This document shows, piece by piece, positions 9,221 through 16,262 of a stretch of 64,000 bases of DNA. Both the position numbers and the translations under genes were made by a program. Origin of the DNA: Neisseria bacilliformis (GTDB lineage Bacteria; Pseudomonadota; Gammaproteobacteria; Burkholderiales; Neisseriaceae); assembly GCF_014055025.1 (NCBI RefSeq), contig NZ_CP059571.1:1426001-1490000 (forward strand), in the 5' to 3' direction. Within the stretch, counting starts at the first letter, position 1, and each line of letters opens with the position of its first letter. The notes beneath the pieces are model-generated. The model made no database searches. It was not told the DNA's origin and saw only the letters and a list, made by a program, of their open reading frames with translations.

Positions 9221-9500
9221 CAAACGCCCAAAGCAGACCATATGACCGCAACCGCCTCCTTCCTCCTGTTCGCCGCGCTTTTGCTGCTAAGTATTGTTTG
9301 AGATAAAAATTAAATAGTGAAGCGACACGAGGATACCCGACCTGTTGTTTGCCCAACAGGTAGGGTGTGTCGCCCCGAGGCGACGCACGCGGTTTTTATG
9401 TCTTGATGGCAAAAAACAGCAGGCCGTCTGAAACGGTGTGTTCCGTATTTTTATGTTTTGCTTTGTAACGAAAAAACGTGCGGCCGACAGGTACTTGCAG

Positions 9501-9506
9501 TATAAT
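9501..9506 (+). promoter_or_regulatory. -10 element of rpsO
   Basis: TATAAT followed by the all-GC stretch CCGCGCG lies about 98 bases before the rpsO start, leaving a structured leader of about 90 nt. Confidence 0.6.
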
Positions 9507-9538
9507 CCGCGCGTCGCCCGAAACAGGGCGGTTTTCGG

Positions 9539-9566
9539 AGTCCGTCCGGTTCCGGCTGTTCGGACT
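9539..9566 (+). promoter_or_regulatory. Nested hairpin in the rpsO leader
   Basis: AGTCCG/CGGACT arms enclose CCGG/CCGG arms between promoter and start codon. In E. coli and other bacteria S15 represses its own mRNA through leader structure, so this is a plausible autoregulatory site; that function is inferred. Confidence 0.4.
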
Positions 9567-9603
9567 TGTCTGCCGCAAGGCTTTATTTTTTGGAGTTTTC
9601 CAC

Positions 9604-9870
9604 ATGTTATCCGTAGAACAAAAAGCGCAAATCGTCAAAGATTTCCAACGTAAAGAAGGCGATACCGGTTCGTCCGAAGTGCAGGTCGCCCTGCTGACCT
9701 TCCGCATCAACGACCTCACCCCGCATTTCAAAGCCAACCCGAAAGACCACCACAGCCGCCGCGGCCTGTTGAAAATGGTCAGCGCACGCCGCCGTCTCTT
9801 GGCCTACCTGCGCCGCACCAAGCCCGAAACCTACCGCGAGCTGATTACCCGCTTGGGTCTGCGCAAATAA
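9604..9870 (+). CDS. rpsO: 30S ribosomal protein S15
   Basis: Small-subunit protein that binds 16S rRNA helices 20-22 early in assembly. The 88-residue product is full length and carries the signature from [20 protein letters not shown] to [29 protein letters not shown] provides a Shine-Dalgarno 7 bases before the ATG. Codon use is that of a highly expressed gene. Transcription ends at a DUS hairpin; a candidate small RNA begins beyond it. Identification is certain. Confidence 0.99.
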   Translation: MLSVEQKAQIVKDFQRKEGDTGSSEVQVALLTFRINDLTPHFKANPKDHHSRRGLLKMVSARRRLLAYLRRTKPETYRELITRLGLRK

Positions 9871-9886
9871 TCTGCGCTTGAAAGTG

Positions 9887-9923
9887 AAAAGGCCGTCTGA
9901 AAATGTGTTTTCAGACGGCCTTT
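9887..9923 (+). terminator. DUS inverted-repeat terminator after rpsO
   Basis: AAAAGGCCGTCTGAAAA faces its inverted copy across a short loop, starting 16 bases after the rpsO stop and ending in TTT. Confidence 0.75.
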
Positions 9924-10010
9924 GCTTATCTTCGGCCGCGCCGCAAACCCTTTGTTTGCGCCAATAGGGGGAATCTTGACCTGTATCAAAACCGAATATG
10001 TGAAACTGCA

Positions 10011-10155
10011 TATAATTACATTCATCTGACGGGAACGACATAAACGGCACCGCCGGTATTGTCAGATTTGGGTATTCAACCGTTGGATCTTTCTTTCCTT
10101 TCCTCTTGATGTGTGTGTGTTTGGGTGTGGCTTGTCGGCCACACCGCTTTTTTTT
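10011..10155 (+). ncRNA. Candidate Hfq-type small RNA with own promoter and terminator
   Basis: A TATAAT at 10011-10016 is followed by about 135 bases with no ORF and clear RNA structure. The first stem-loop has arms ATCTGAC (10024-10030) and GTCAGAT (10061-10067) with an inner CGGC/GCCG helix. A single-stranded pyrimidine tract TTTCTTTCCTTTCCTCTT (about 10089-10106) is complementary to Shine-Dalgarno sequences. The terminator is GGTGTGGC/GCCACACC (10124-10131, 10138-10145) followed by eight T. The anti-Shine-Dalgarno loop plus U-tail is the layout of neisserial sibling sRNAs that repress metabolic mRNAs; relationship to them is inferred, not shown. Confidence 0.6.
10124..10155 (+). terminator. 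Intrinsic terminator of the candidate sRNA
   Basis: Perfect 8-bp GC-rich stem, 6-base loop and eight consecutive T. Confidence 0.85.
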
Positions 10156-10200
10156 GACTGTTTGGTGCAAACAGGTTGCAACTTTGCAGCGGCCTGCGTC

Positions 10201-10250
10201 GCGCGGCTCGGTTGTGAAGCCCGGCCTACGATGGGTAGTTTTATAAAAAA
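10201..10250. repeat. Half-copy of the Correia/REP element
   Basis: GAAGCCCGGCCTACGATGGG and the following TTTTATAAAAA match the right-hand half of the elements at 7703 and 37674; the left half is missing. Confidence 0.4.
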
Positions 10251-10285
10251 TTAAAAAGGAGCTGGCTGGGGTTTTGTAAAAGTTT

Positions 10286-10320
10286 CAGGCCGTCTGAAAA
10301 CTCAGTTTTCAGATGGCCTG
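10286..10320 (-). terminator. DUS inverted-repeat terminator of the DMT transporter
   Basis: CAGGCCGTCTGAAAACT faces AGTTTTCAGATGGCCTG with a one-base loop and a single mismatch (a decayed DUS), just after the stop at 10339. Confidence 0.65.
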
Positions 10321-10338
10321 TTTGTTGTTTGCCGGTAA

Positions 10339-11208
10339 TTACACGCCCAGCAGGGCGGCCAGCTGTGGCCAGTAGAACAGGCAGGCGACGGCGCAGAGTG
10401 CCAGGGCGATGCCGGCGGCGTTGACGGCGGAGATTTTTTCTTTGAACAGCAGTGCGCCGGTGAGCGTGCCGCAGACGATGACGCCGATGTTCATACCGGC
10501 AAACACCAGCGTCGGGCTGTCGGCCATGGCCTGATGGGCACGGATGTAGGAGAGGATGTTGCCGAAATTGAGGCAGCCGAGCAAAAGGCCGCCGGTGATG
10601 CCCTGCACCGTCCATTTCGTGCCACGGTAAAACAGCATGCCGAACATCAATACGGCCGCCAACGCGAAGGCGACGAGCAGGTTGCCGGAAAAGGCGGTGC
10701 CGCTTTTGGCGAGCTGTTTGAACAGGATGTCGATCAGGCCGTAGCCCACCCACACGGCCAGCAACAGCCATACGCTTTGCAGGCCGCCTTTTTTGCCGCC
10801 CTCGTGCTTGTACAGCAGGCAGGCGAGGGCGGTGAAGGCGAGCACCAGGCCGATGAGCCGCCCCTGTGTCAGCGGTTCGCCGAACAGGGTGAAGGAGGCG
10901 AGCACGGGCAGAAACAGCGACAGCCGCTGCGCCGCGTCGGATTTGACGATGCCCGCAGCGTCCACCGCCCGCCCCATTACGATAAACACGGCAGGCAGCA
11001 GCACGCCGAGCACGGCGAACAGCCACCAGGTCGGCAGGTAGTGCCGCCATGCGGCGAGGTCGGGTTGCAGCACGGCGACGGTGAGGCCGACGGCGGCGAT
11101 GTAGTTGACGGCCACGGCCTGGCCGAGGTCGATTTTCTGTTTGCGCGCCATTTTCAGCAAAACCGATACGGCAACGCTGCAACAGATGCTGATGATGAGG
11201 TAGTGCAT
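10339..11208 (-). CDS. EamA/DMT-superfamily membrane transporter
   Basis: A 289-residue integral membrane protein with about ten hydrophobic segments in two homologous halves, as in drug/metabolite transporters. The second half ends with the typical GTLTGALLFKEKISAVN and AAGIALALCAVACLFY helices. The first helix (MHYLIISICCSVAVSVLLKM) is that of EamA-like permeases. The start ATG at 11208 gives the expected first helix. Substrate cannot be told from sequence. It lies downstream of the M14 carboxypeptidase gene on the same strand but is separated from it by a DUS hairpin, so it is probably transcribed independently. Confidence 0.85.
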   Translation of the reverse strand: MHYLIISICCSVAVSVLLKMARKQKIDLGQAVAVNYIAAVGLTVAVLQPDLAAWRHYLPTWWLFAVLGVLLPAVFIVMGRAVDAAGIVKSDAAQRLSLFLPVLASFTLFGEPLTQGRLIGLVLAFTALACLLYKHEGGKKGGLQSVWLLLAVWVGYGLIDILFKQLAKSGTAFSGNLLVAFALAAVLMFGMLFYRGTKWTVQGITGGLLLGCLNFGNILSYIRAHQAMADSPTLVFAGMNIGVIVCGTLTGALLFKEKISAVNAAGIALALCAVACLFYWPQLAALLGV

Positions 11209-11256
11209 GGTGTTTCCCGATGGTGGGGCAAAGGTTTCGGCTGCGCCGAAGCTGCG

Positions 11257-11297
11257 TTTTCAGACGGCCTCAAAAATGATTTGAGGCCGTCTGAAAA
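11257..11297 (-). terminator. DUS hairpin between carboxypeptidase and DMT genes
   Basis: TTTTCAGACGGCCTCAA and TTGAGGCCGTCTGAAAA are perfect 17-base inverted arms with a 7-base loop. Confidence 0.75.
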
Positions 11298-11303
11298 ACC
11301 GTT

Positions 11304-12434
11304 TTAACGCAAATCGGGCAATACGTTCAGTATGGCCGACAAGGCCGCTTCGCCCAGGCGCAGGGAACGCTGGCCGTTCCAGCCGAAATCGTCGTCGGGC
11401 AGGTTGTCGTTGTCTTTGAACGGCATTTCCAGTGTGTAGGCGAGGCAGCCGAAGCGGTGGCCGACCCATTTGGTTGCCCAGCCCAAATCGGCCTGGCCGG
11501 GCGCGTCCTGCGGGTAGCCGTATTCGTCTTGGAAATCGGGGCTGGCGGCGGCGAAGGCGGCTTTGAAACGCGCGGCCAGCGCGGCGGTTTTCTCGTTGTA
11601 GCCCGGCACGCCTTCCGCGCCGGAGAGGAAGATGTAGGGCAGGGCTTCGTCGCCGTGGATGTCTAGGAACAGATCCACGCCGGTTTCCTCCATTTTGCGG
11701 CGCACATGGAACACTTCGGGGCTGCGTTTTTCGCTCGGGCTCTGCCATTCGCGGTTGAGGTTCGCGCCGGCGGCGTTGGTGCGCAGGTTGCCCAGTGCCG
11801 AGCCGTCGGGGTTCATATTGGGCACGATGTAGAAGGTGGCGCAATCGAGCAGGGCGCGGGCGGTGGGATCCTGCGGGTCGAGCAGGCGGCCGAGCAGCCC
11901 TTCGGCAAACCATTCGGCCATGGTTTCGCCGGGGTGCTGGCGGGCGATGACCCAGATTTTCAAATCGCTTTCGACCTGGTTGCCGATTGTGAGCAGGTTG
12001 ATGTCGCGCCCCTCTACCGTGCTGCCCAAGTCGTCAATCTGGCACAGGCCGCTGCCTTGCGCCTCGCCCAGCAGGTTCAGATGCTGTTCGCTGGAATAAG
12101 GCTCGAAATAGGCGTAATAGACGCTGTTGGCCAGCGGGGTGTGGTCGATGACGAGCACGCCGTTTTCGTAGCGGGTGGGCACGCAGAACCAGTTTTGCCG
12201 GTCGTAGGAGGCGCGCGCCTGATAGCCTTCCCAGCCTGCGGGGTAGGCAGCGACGGCGGCGTTTTCAAAGCGCATGACGCAGTTTTGGTAGGCCGCGCCT
12301 TGCAGGCGGAAGTAAAACCATTGGGCAAAACCGGCGGCGTTGTCGGGGCGCAGGGCGAGGCGGATGTTTTGCGGGTCGGACAGGTCGTGCACGACGATTG
12401 AGCCGGCATCGAATTGGGTAGAGATTTTCAGCAT
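11304..12434 (-). CDS. M14-family cytosolic carboxypeptidase
   Basis: Zinc metallocarboxypeptidase of the M14 cytosolic (Nna1/AGTPBP-like) branch found in several proteobacteria. The 376-residue product has an N-terminal beta-sandwich domain (about 1-120), then the zinc ligands H167 and E170 in RQHPGE, the third ligand H260 in LDIHGDE and the probable catalytic Glu336 in LEMPF. No signal peptide is present, consistent with a cytoplasmic enzyme. ATG 12434 is chosen because a TATAAT box lies 35 bases upstream and overlaps an alternative upstream ATG, which therefore cannot be used. Substrate is unknown; bacterial members are thought to trim C-terminal residues from proteins or peptides. Confidence 0.88.
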   Translation of the reverse strand: MLKISTQFDAGSIVVHDLSDPQNIRLALRPDNAAGFAQWFYFRLQGAAYQNCVMRFENAAVAAYPAGWEGYQARASYDRQNWFCVPTRYENGVLVIDHTPLANSVYYAYFEPYSSEQHLNLLGEAQGSGLCQIDDLGSTVEGRDINLLTIGNQVESDLKIWVIARQHPGETMAEWFAEGLLGRLLDPQDPTARALLDCATFYIVPNMNPDGSALGNLRTNAAGANLNREWQSPSEKRSPEVFHVRRKMEETGVDLFLDIHGDEALPYIFLSGAEGVPGYNEKTAALAARFKAAFAAASPDFQDEYGYPQDAPGQADLGWATKWVGHRFGCLAYTLEMPFKDNDNLPDDDFGWNGQRSLRLGEAALSAILNVLPDLR

Positions 12435-12468
12435 AGGAATGCGCAAGGGGCGGTTGGGAAAAGGCGGC

Positions 12469-12474
12469 ATTATA
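12469..12474 (-). promoter_or_regulatory. -10 element of the M14 carboxypeptidase gene
   Basis: Read on the minus strand, TATAAT followed by GCCGCC about 35 bases before the chosen ATG. Confidence 0.55.
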
Positions 12475-12519
12475 GTTTTTCCCGCGCCGCGCCGCCATAT
12501 CGCGCCGCTGCGGGGCGCA

Positions 12520-12681
12520 GGGTCTGTTGACAATCAGCTTTGCGGCGGTGTTTTTGGCAAAAAACACCCGCCTGCCGCGTCAAAAATGCGCGCAAGGTGT
12601 CCAACCTTGCTGCGCTTTTTTCCTTGCATTCGGGCATTTTTTACTCAAAAAACCGCTTGCAAACTGAATGTCAACACACCC
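12520..12681. mobile_element. MITE-like element with GGGTCTGTTGACA ends
   Basis: A 162-bp segment starts GGGTCTGTTGACAATCAG and ends in the inverted CTGAATGTCAACACACCC, 16 of 18 positions matching. It contains smaller inverted repeats (GGTGTTTTTGGC/GCCAAAAACACC-like and GCAAGGT/ACCTTGC) and no ORF. The same end sequence recurs at 14343 and, inverted, at 15612. No target duplication is obvious. Confidence 0.45.
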
Positions 12682-12684
12682 CGG

Positions 12685-12717
12685 AGGCCGTCTGAAAACT
12701 GCGTTTTCAGACGGCCT
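12685..12717. repeat. DUS inverted pair upstream of glutaredoxin-like gene
   Basis: AGGCCGTCTGAAAAC and GTTTTCAGACGGCCT arms of 15 bp with a 3-base loop, abutting the MITE-like element. Confidence 0.6.
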
Positions 12718-12788
12718 TTGTCCATTCTGTATCCGCTGCATTTTCAGACGGCCTGTATAATCCGAGGCCGTCTGAAAACAGGAAACAC

Positions 12789-13034
12789 ATGATGAAACTG
12801 ACCCTGATGTTCCGCGAATATTGCAGCCTGTGCCACGCCATGCGCGACGCGCTGCGGCCTTTGCAGGAGGCGTTCGGCTTTGAATTGGAAATTTTCGATG
12901 TGGACGACGATGCGGATTTGGAGGCGCGTTACAACGAGCTTGTGCCGGTGCTGCTGCACGGTGAGACGGAAATCTGCCACTGGCATTTGGACGAGGCGCG
13001 GCTGCGGGCGTATTTGGCGGGAGAGGCCGTCTGA
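12789..13034 (+). CDS. Glutaredoxin-family (DUF836-type) protein
   Basis: An 81-residue thioredoxin-fold protein. It opens with the beta strand KLTLMFREYCSLCHAM, placing a CxxC pair at C12 and C15 at the start of the first helix, and has the cis-Pro strand VPVLLHGETEI and the C-terminal helix typical of glutaredoxin-like DUF836 proteins. It probably handles cytosolic disulfides, but no partner is indicated. CAGGAAAC provides a ribosome site; ATG at 12789 or 12792 are both possible. The stop codon is the TGA of a DUS, giving the C terminus GEAV. Confidence 0.85.
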   Translation: MMKLTLMFREYCSLCHAMRDALRPLQEAFGFELEIFDVDDDADLEARYNELVPVLLHGETEICHWHLDEARLRAYLAGEAV

Positions 13035-13097
13035 AAAGGCGGGGCAGGGTAGGGCGTTCCGCCCGAGTCGGTACATGCGGTTTGAGGCCGTCTGAAA

Positions 13098-13182
13098 ACC
13101 AAGACTGGCTAACGCCCTCTTTTTACGGTATTTTGCCGGGCTGAAGCCCTGCCTACGATGGATGCTTTGTTCTGTATCCGCA
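13098..13182. repeat. Degenerate Correia/REP element
   Basis: GGCTAACGCC, a TTTTACGGTATTTTGCC spacer, the palindrome GGGCTGAAGCCCTGCCTACG and a right flank ending CTGTATCCGC match the element at 37674 but have lost the left end and the final ACTATA. Confidence 0.4.
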
Positions 13183-13184
13183 AT

Positions 13185-13219
13185 AAAAAACTGCCGGACG
13201 GCGTGTCCGGCAGTTTTTC
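13185..13219 (-). terminator. Intrinsic terminator of mdh
   Basis: Perfect 9-bp stem CTGCCGGAC/GTCCGGCAG with a 5-base loop, flanked by A6 and T5, so it can act in both directions. It contains no DUS. Confidence 0.85.
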
Positions 13220-13232
13220 TTTGTGCGGCGAT

Positions 13233-14213
13233 TTATTTCAGCAGGTCGGCCACGCCGGCTTTTTCGTCTTCCAGCTCTTTCAAAGTGGCGTTGATGCGCT
13301 CGCGGCTGAAATCGTCGATTTCCAAATCGCGCACCAGTTTGTATTCGCCGTTTTCGCAGGTAACGGGGAAGCCGAACACGGTGCCTTCGGGGATGCCGTA
13401 GGAGCCGTCGGAGGGGATGCCCATGGTTACCCATCTGCCGTTGGTGCCCAGCCACCAGTCGCGGATGTGGTCGATGGCGGCATTGGCGGCGGAGGCGGCG
13501 GAGGAGAGGCCGCGTGCTTCGATGATGGCCGCGCCGCGTTTGCCGACAGTGGGCAGGAACACTTCGGCATTCCATTGCTGGTCGTTAATCATCTCTTTCA
13601 CGCTCCGGCCGCCGATAGTGGCGAAGCGGTAGTCGGCATACATGGTGGGCGAGTGGTTGCCCCAGACGCACAGTTTTTCGATGTCGGCGACGGCTTTGCC
13701 GGTTTTTTCGGCAATCTGGCTGGCGGCACGGTTGTGGTCGAGGCGCAGCATGGCGGTGAAGTTTTTCGCGGGCAGGTCGGGGGCGGACTTCATGGCGATG
13801 TAGGCGTTGGTGTTGGCGGGATTGCCGACGACCAGCACTTTCACATTGCGGTCGGCCACTTTGTTCAAGGCCGCGCCCTGTACGGTGAAAATCTGCGCGT
13901 TGGCCTGCAAGAGGTCGGCGCGTTCCATGCCTTTGCTGCGCGGGCGCGCGCCGACAAGGATGGCGACTTGCGCGTCTTTAAAGGCAACTTCGGGGTCGTC
14001 GGTGGCGAACATACCGGCCAAGAGCGGGAAGGCGCAGTCCTGCAATTCCATCATCACGCCTTTGACGGCGTTCTGCGCCTGCGGCAGGTCGAGAAGCTGC
14101 AAAATCACGGGCTGGTCTTTGCCAAGCATTTCGCCGGATGCAATGCGGAAAAGCAGGGCATAGCCGATTTGGCCGGCTGCGCCGGTTACGGCAACACGGA
14201 CGGGGGTTTTCAT
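13233..14213 (-). CDS. mdh: NAD-dependent malate dehydrogenase
   Basis: Interconverts malate and oxaloacetate with NAD in the TCA and glyoxylate cycles. The 326-residue product belongs to the cytosolic-type MDH group common in beta-proteobacteria. It shows the NAD-binding loop GAAGQIGY (11-18), the substrate loop arginines in [10 protein letters not shown] (from 90), the Asp-His relay D159 and H187 ([18 protein letters not shown]), and full length. ATG 14213 is preceded by AAAGGAG. Meningococci and gonococci are known to lack this enzyme and use a membrane quinone-dependent malate oxidase, so its presence here marks a different branch of the genus. A strong intrinsic terminator follows. Confidence 0.97.
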   Translation of the reverse strand: MKTPVRVAVTGAAGQIGYALLFRIASGEMLGKDQPVILQLLDLPQAQNAVKGVMMELQDCAFPLLAGMFATDDPEVAFKDAQVAILVGARPRSKGMERADLLQANAQIFTVQGAALNKVADRNVKVLVVGNPANTNAYIAMKSAPDLPAKNFTAMLRLDHNRAASQIAEKTGKAVADIEKLCVWGNHSPTMYADYRFATIGGRSVKEMINDQQWNAEVFLPTVGKRGAAIIEARGLSSAASAANAAIDHIRDWWLGTNGRWVTMGIPSDGSYGIPEGTVFGFPVTCENGEYKLVRDLEIDDFSRERINATLKELEDEKAGVADLLK

Positions 14214-14657
14214 ATTTAACGCTCCTTTGCGTAGGTTAGTTTAGGGATGGGCAAGGGCTTGATGCCGTTGCGCGGGGAATGAGTTTACTTGAACGGGCGG
14301 GATTGAATCAAGGTTTGTAAAGAAACGGCAAACCGTTGTTTGGGGTCTGTTGACAATCAACGTTTTGGCGATTTTTGCTTTTTGGCTGCGCCGAAACTGC
14401 GTTTTCAGACGGCCTGCAACCTTTGCAAGAAACCCCGATGGCAGCCCGAAAACCAAAAAATGCCGTCATTCCCGCGCAGGCGGGAATCTCGGTTGCATTC
14501 AACAATTCTTGAAGAAACAAGCTATTTGCTTGAATCCGGGAAAGATTCCCGCCTGCGCGGGAATGACGGCGTTTCGTTTAGGGGCATTCGGTTTCGCGCA
14601 GGATTCAGGCCGTCTGAAAGCGCGGTTCCGGCGCAGTCAAAACCTGCTGCGCGGGGT
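14214..14657. other. mdh-DUF4190 region: inverted-repeat end, DUS and dRS3 pair
   Basis: Holds one GGGTCTGTTGACA end (14343), an inverted DUS at 14402, a dRS3 pair (14468-14564) and a DUS at 14608. No gene is visible. Confidence 0.6.
14462..14572. repeat. NIME: pair of inverted dRS3 repeats
   Basis: ATTCCCGCGCAGGCGGGAAT at 14468-14487 and ATTCCCGCCTGCGCGGGAAT at 14545-14564 fit the neisserial dRS3 consensus ATTCCC-N8-GGGAAT and flank a 57-bp unique core. Flanking GCCGTC/GACGGC extends the inverted arms. dRS3 sites are known targets of neisserial filamentous phage integration. Confidence 0.85.
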
Positions 14658-15356
14658 TTATTCGATGTCGGCGCACATGCGGGGCAGGAATCTGCGGCTG
14701 GTGTCGTCGGCGAAGTCGCAACGCCAGGAGACACTGCCGCCGTGGATGCGCGGGGTGTAAACCACGGTTTTGCCGCGCACGGGGGCGGCGAGGGCGGGGT
14801 CGGCTTTGAGGCGGGCGTAAACGATGCCGTCTTCAACGTAAACATCCTGCCAGTAGCGGCTGTTCGGGGGCAGGGTGAAGCCGTCGTTTTCGGTTTTCGT
14901 TGCGGTTTCTTCCTCCGTTTCGTTCTCGGAGCGGCTTCCGTTTTCCGCAGCAGTGGCGAGTTTGCCGCCCAGCGTGGCAAGCGGGCGGGTGAGTTCCTGA
15001 TTGGCTTCGGTGAGTTTGGCGCGGGTAACGTAGTCTTGGTAGGCGGGCAGGACGATGGCGGCGGCGATGCTCAAGCCCATGATGGGGACTTGGATGTAAC
15101 CCATCACGAGGCCGGCGATGGCGAGGCCGTCTCCGCCTTGTTTCCTTTGGCGGATCTGGCCTCGGGCGATGTGGCCGAAAATAATGGCGAGCAGGCCGAT
15201 GATGACGGGGATAAACCAGCCGATAATGGAGCAGACGAGGCTGGCGACGGCGAGGCCGTTGGTGCCGTTGGCGGCGGGCGGCTGCCATTGCGGGGCTTGG
15301 TAGTAGCGGTTGTCGTTGCCGGACTGCTGCGGGTCGGGATTGGTGTAATCGTTCAT
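14658..15356 (-). CDS. DUF4190 membrane protein with C-terminal pilin-like domain
   Basis: A 232-residue protein of unknown function. Residues 1-35 are polar and Gln/Pro-rich. A DUF4190-type hydrophobic pair follows (GLAVASLVCSIIGWFIPVII and GLAIAGLVMGYIQVPIMGLS). The second segment leads directly into AAAIVLPAYQDYVTRAKLTE, which resembles the first helix of type IV pilins just after their hydrophobic half. The last 50 residues have the pilin-like pattern VSWRCDF ... RRFLPRMC, with two cysteines placed like the pilin C-terminal disulfide. There is no prepilin peptidase site. It therefore looks like a pilin head group on a different membrane anchor. It lies inside an inverted-repeat-bounded segment. 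Confidence 0.8.
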   Translation of the reverse strand: MNDYTNPDPQQSGNDNRYYQAPQWQPPAANGTNGLAVASLVCSIIGWFIPVIIGLLAIIFGHIARGQIRQRKQGGDGLAIAGLVMGYIQVPIMGLSIAAAIVLPAYQDYVTRAKLTEANQELTRPLATLGGKLATAAENGSRSENETEEETATKTENDGFTLPPNSRYWQDVYVEDGIVYARLKADPALAAPVRGKTVVYTPRIHGGSVSWRCDFADDTSRRFLPRMCADIE

Positions 15357-15408
15357 GGTTTTCCTCGTAGGGGGTTGGAAGTTGGAAGGCTGCTGTTATG
15401 TCACATCG

Positions 15409-15453
15409 GAGGCCGTCTGAAAAAATATCAAACCCGTTTTTCAGACGGCCTCT
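15409..15453. repeat. DUS inverted pair upstream of the DUF4190 gene
   Basis: A DUS at 15410 faces an inverted DUS at 15440-15452 about 55 bases before the DUF4190 start. Further DUS copies lie at 15504 and 15585. Confidence 0.6.
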
Positions 15454-15623
15454 GCGGTTTTGAGAAACGTCATCCCTGCGTTGGTGCGCGTTCTTTGCCG
15501 TTGAGGCCGTCTGAAAACCGCGTGCGCGGCTGCGCCACACCCCCTACCTTATGGGCTGTATCTGCGTTGTTTCACAATGTTTTTTCAGACGGCCTCTGCG
15601 CTTGGTTTATATGTCAACAGACC

Positions 15624-16238
15624 CTAAACCCACTGCCAGCGGTTGCGCCACGCGCCGATGACGGCGTTGGGGTATTTGCTGCTGCCGAGGCTGCCGTTGA
15701 AGCGGGCGAGTGCGCGGGTGATGTTGCCGTTTTCCACGTTGCTGTAATGGCGCAGGATGGTGCAGCCGTAGCGCAGGTTGGTGCGGATGTCGAACAGGTT
15801 GTGCTCGGCCTTGCCGATGTAGCGTTGCCAGAAGGGCATGACCTGCATCAGTCCTTTCGCGCCGACGTTGCTGATGGCGTATTGGCGGAACGCGCTTTCC
15901 ACTTCGATCAGGCCGAGGATGAGCTGGGTGTCGAGGCCTGCGCGGGTGGTTTCGTATTGGATATTGGTTAAGAGGCGGCGGCGGGCGGCTTCGTCGGGCA
16001 CGAAGCGGGTGAGGCGGGAGGACATGTCGACAAGCCAGCGTTCGCCGTCGCGCGGGTTGGAGAAGACGAGGCGGGCGGGGTTGATGTTGTTGACGGAGGT
16101 GCGCATGACGGAGGCCACGTCGTCGGAGAGGGTTTCTTCGCGCTGCGCGCCGGCCAGCAGGGTTTGCGGGGCGATAAGGAGTGCGCCGCCGGTGAGGATA
16201 AGGCGGCGGCGGGCGGCATCGGGTAATCGGTTTTCCAT
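15624..16238 (-). CDS. Lytic transglycosylase (SLT domain) protein
   Basis: A 204-residue exported protein with an SLT-type lysozyme-like domain that would cleave peptidoglycan glycan strands. Residues 10-30 form a signal sequence starting RRRLILTGG; the arginine run suggests a possible Tat signal. The catalytic Glu is E114 in IEVESAF, followed by the family motifs GAKGLMQVMPFW and NLRYGCTILRHY. The STAS-like gene lies 24 bases upstream on the same strand, so they are probably co-transcribed. The stop codon coincides with the edge of a GGGTCTGTTGACA-type repeat. Confidence 0.88.
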   Translation of the reverse strand: MENRLPDAARRRLILTGGALLIAPQTLLAGAQREETLSDDVASVMRTSVNNINPARLVFSNPRDGERWLVDMSSRLTRFVPDEAARRRLLTNIQYETTRAGLDTQLILGLIEVESAFRQYAISNVGAKGLMQVMPFWQRYIGKAEHNLFDIRTNLRYGCTILRHYSNVENGNITRALARFNGSLGSSKYPNAVIGAWRNRWQWV

Positions 16239-16262
16239 TTTTTTATATTAAGGGCGGACGGT

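Larger units (their letters stand above)
9221..9603. other. cca-rpsO region with REP and possible gene remnant
   Basis: Holds a 19-codon hydrophobic reading frame (9242-9301), a short palindrome CCTGTTG/CAACAGG (9341-9360), a family C REP (9360-9392), one forward DUS (9420) and the rpsO promoter and leader. The small frame has no Shine-Dalgarno and may be a truncated membrane-protein remnant. Confidence 0.5.
14343..15624. mobile_element. Inverted-repeat-bounded segment carrying the DUF4190/pilin-like gene
   Basis: GGGTCTGTTGACA at 14343-14355 and its exact inverse TGTCAACAGACCC at 15612-15624 bound a 1.28-kb segment with one gene (14658-15356), a NIME and several DUS. The right end touches the stop codon of the neighbouring transglycosylase gene. 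No transposase is present; mobility is inferred from the ends, which also bound a 162-bp element at 12520. Confidence 0.4.

Noticed and set aside
12520-15624. Complete insertion sequence
   Set aside because: No transposase reading frame lies between the inverted ends; only MITE-like or cargo interpretation remains.
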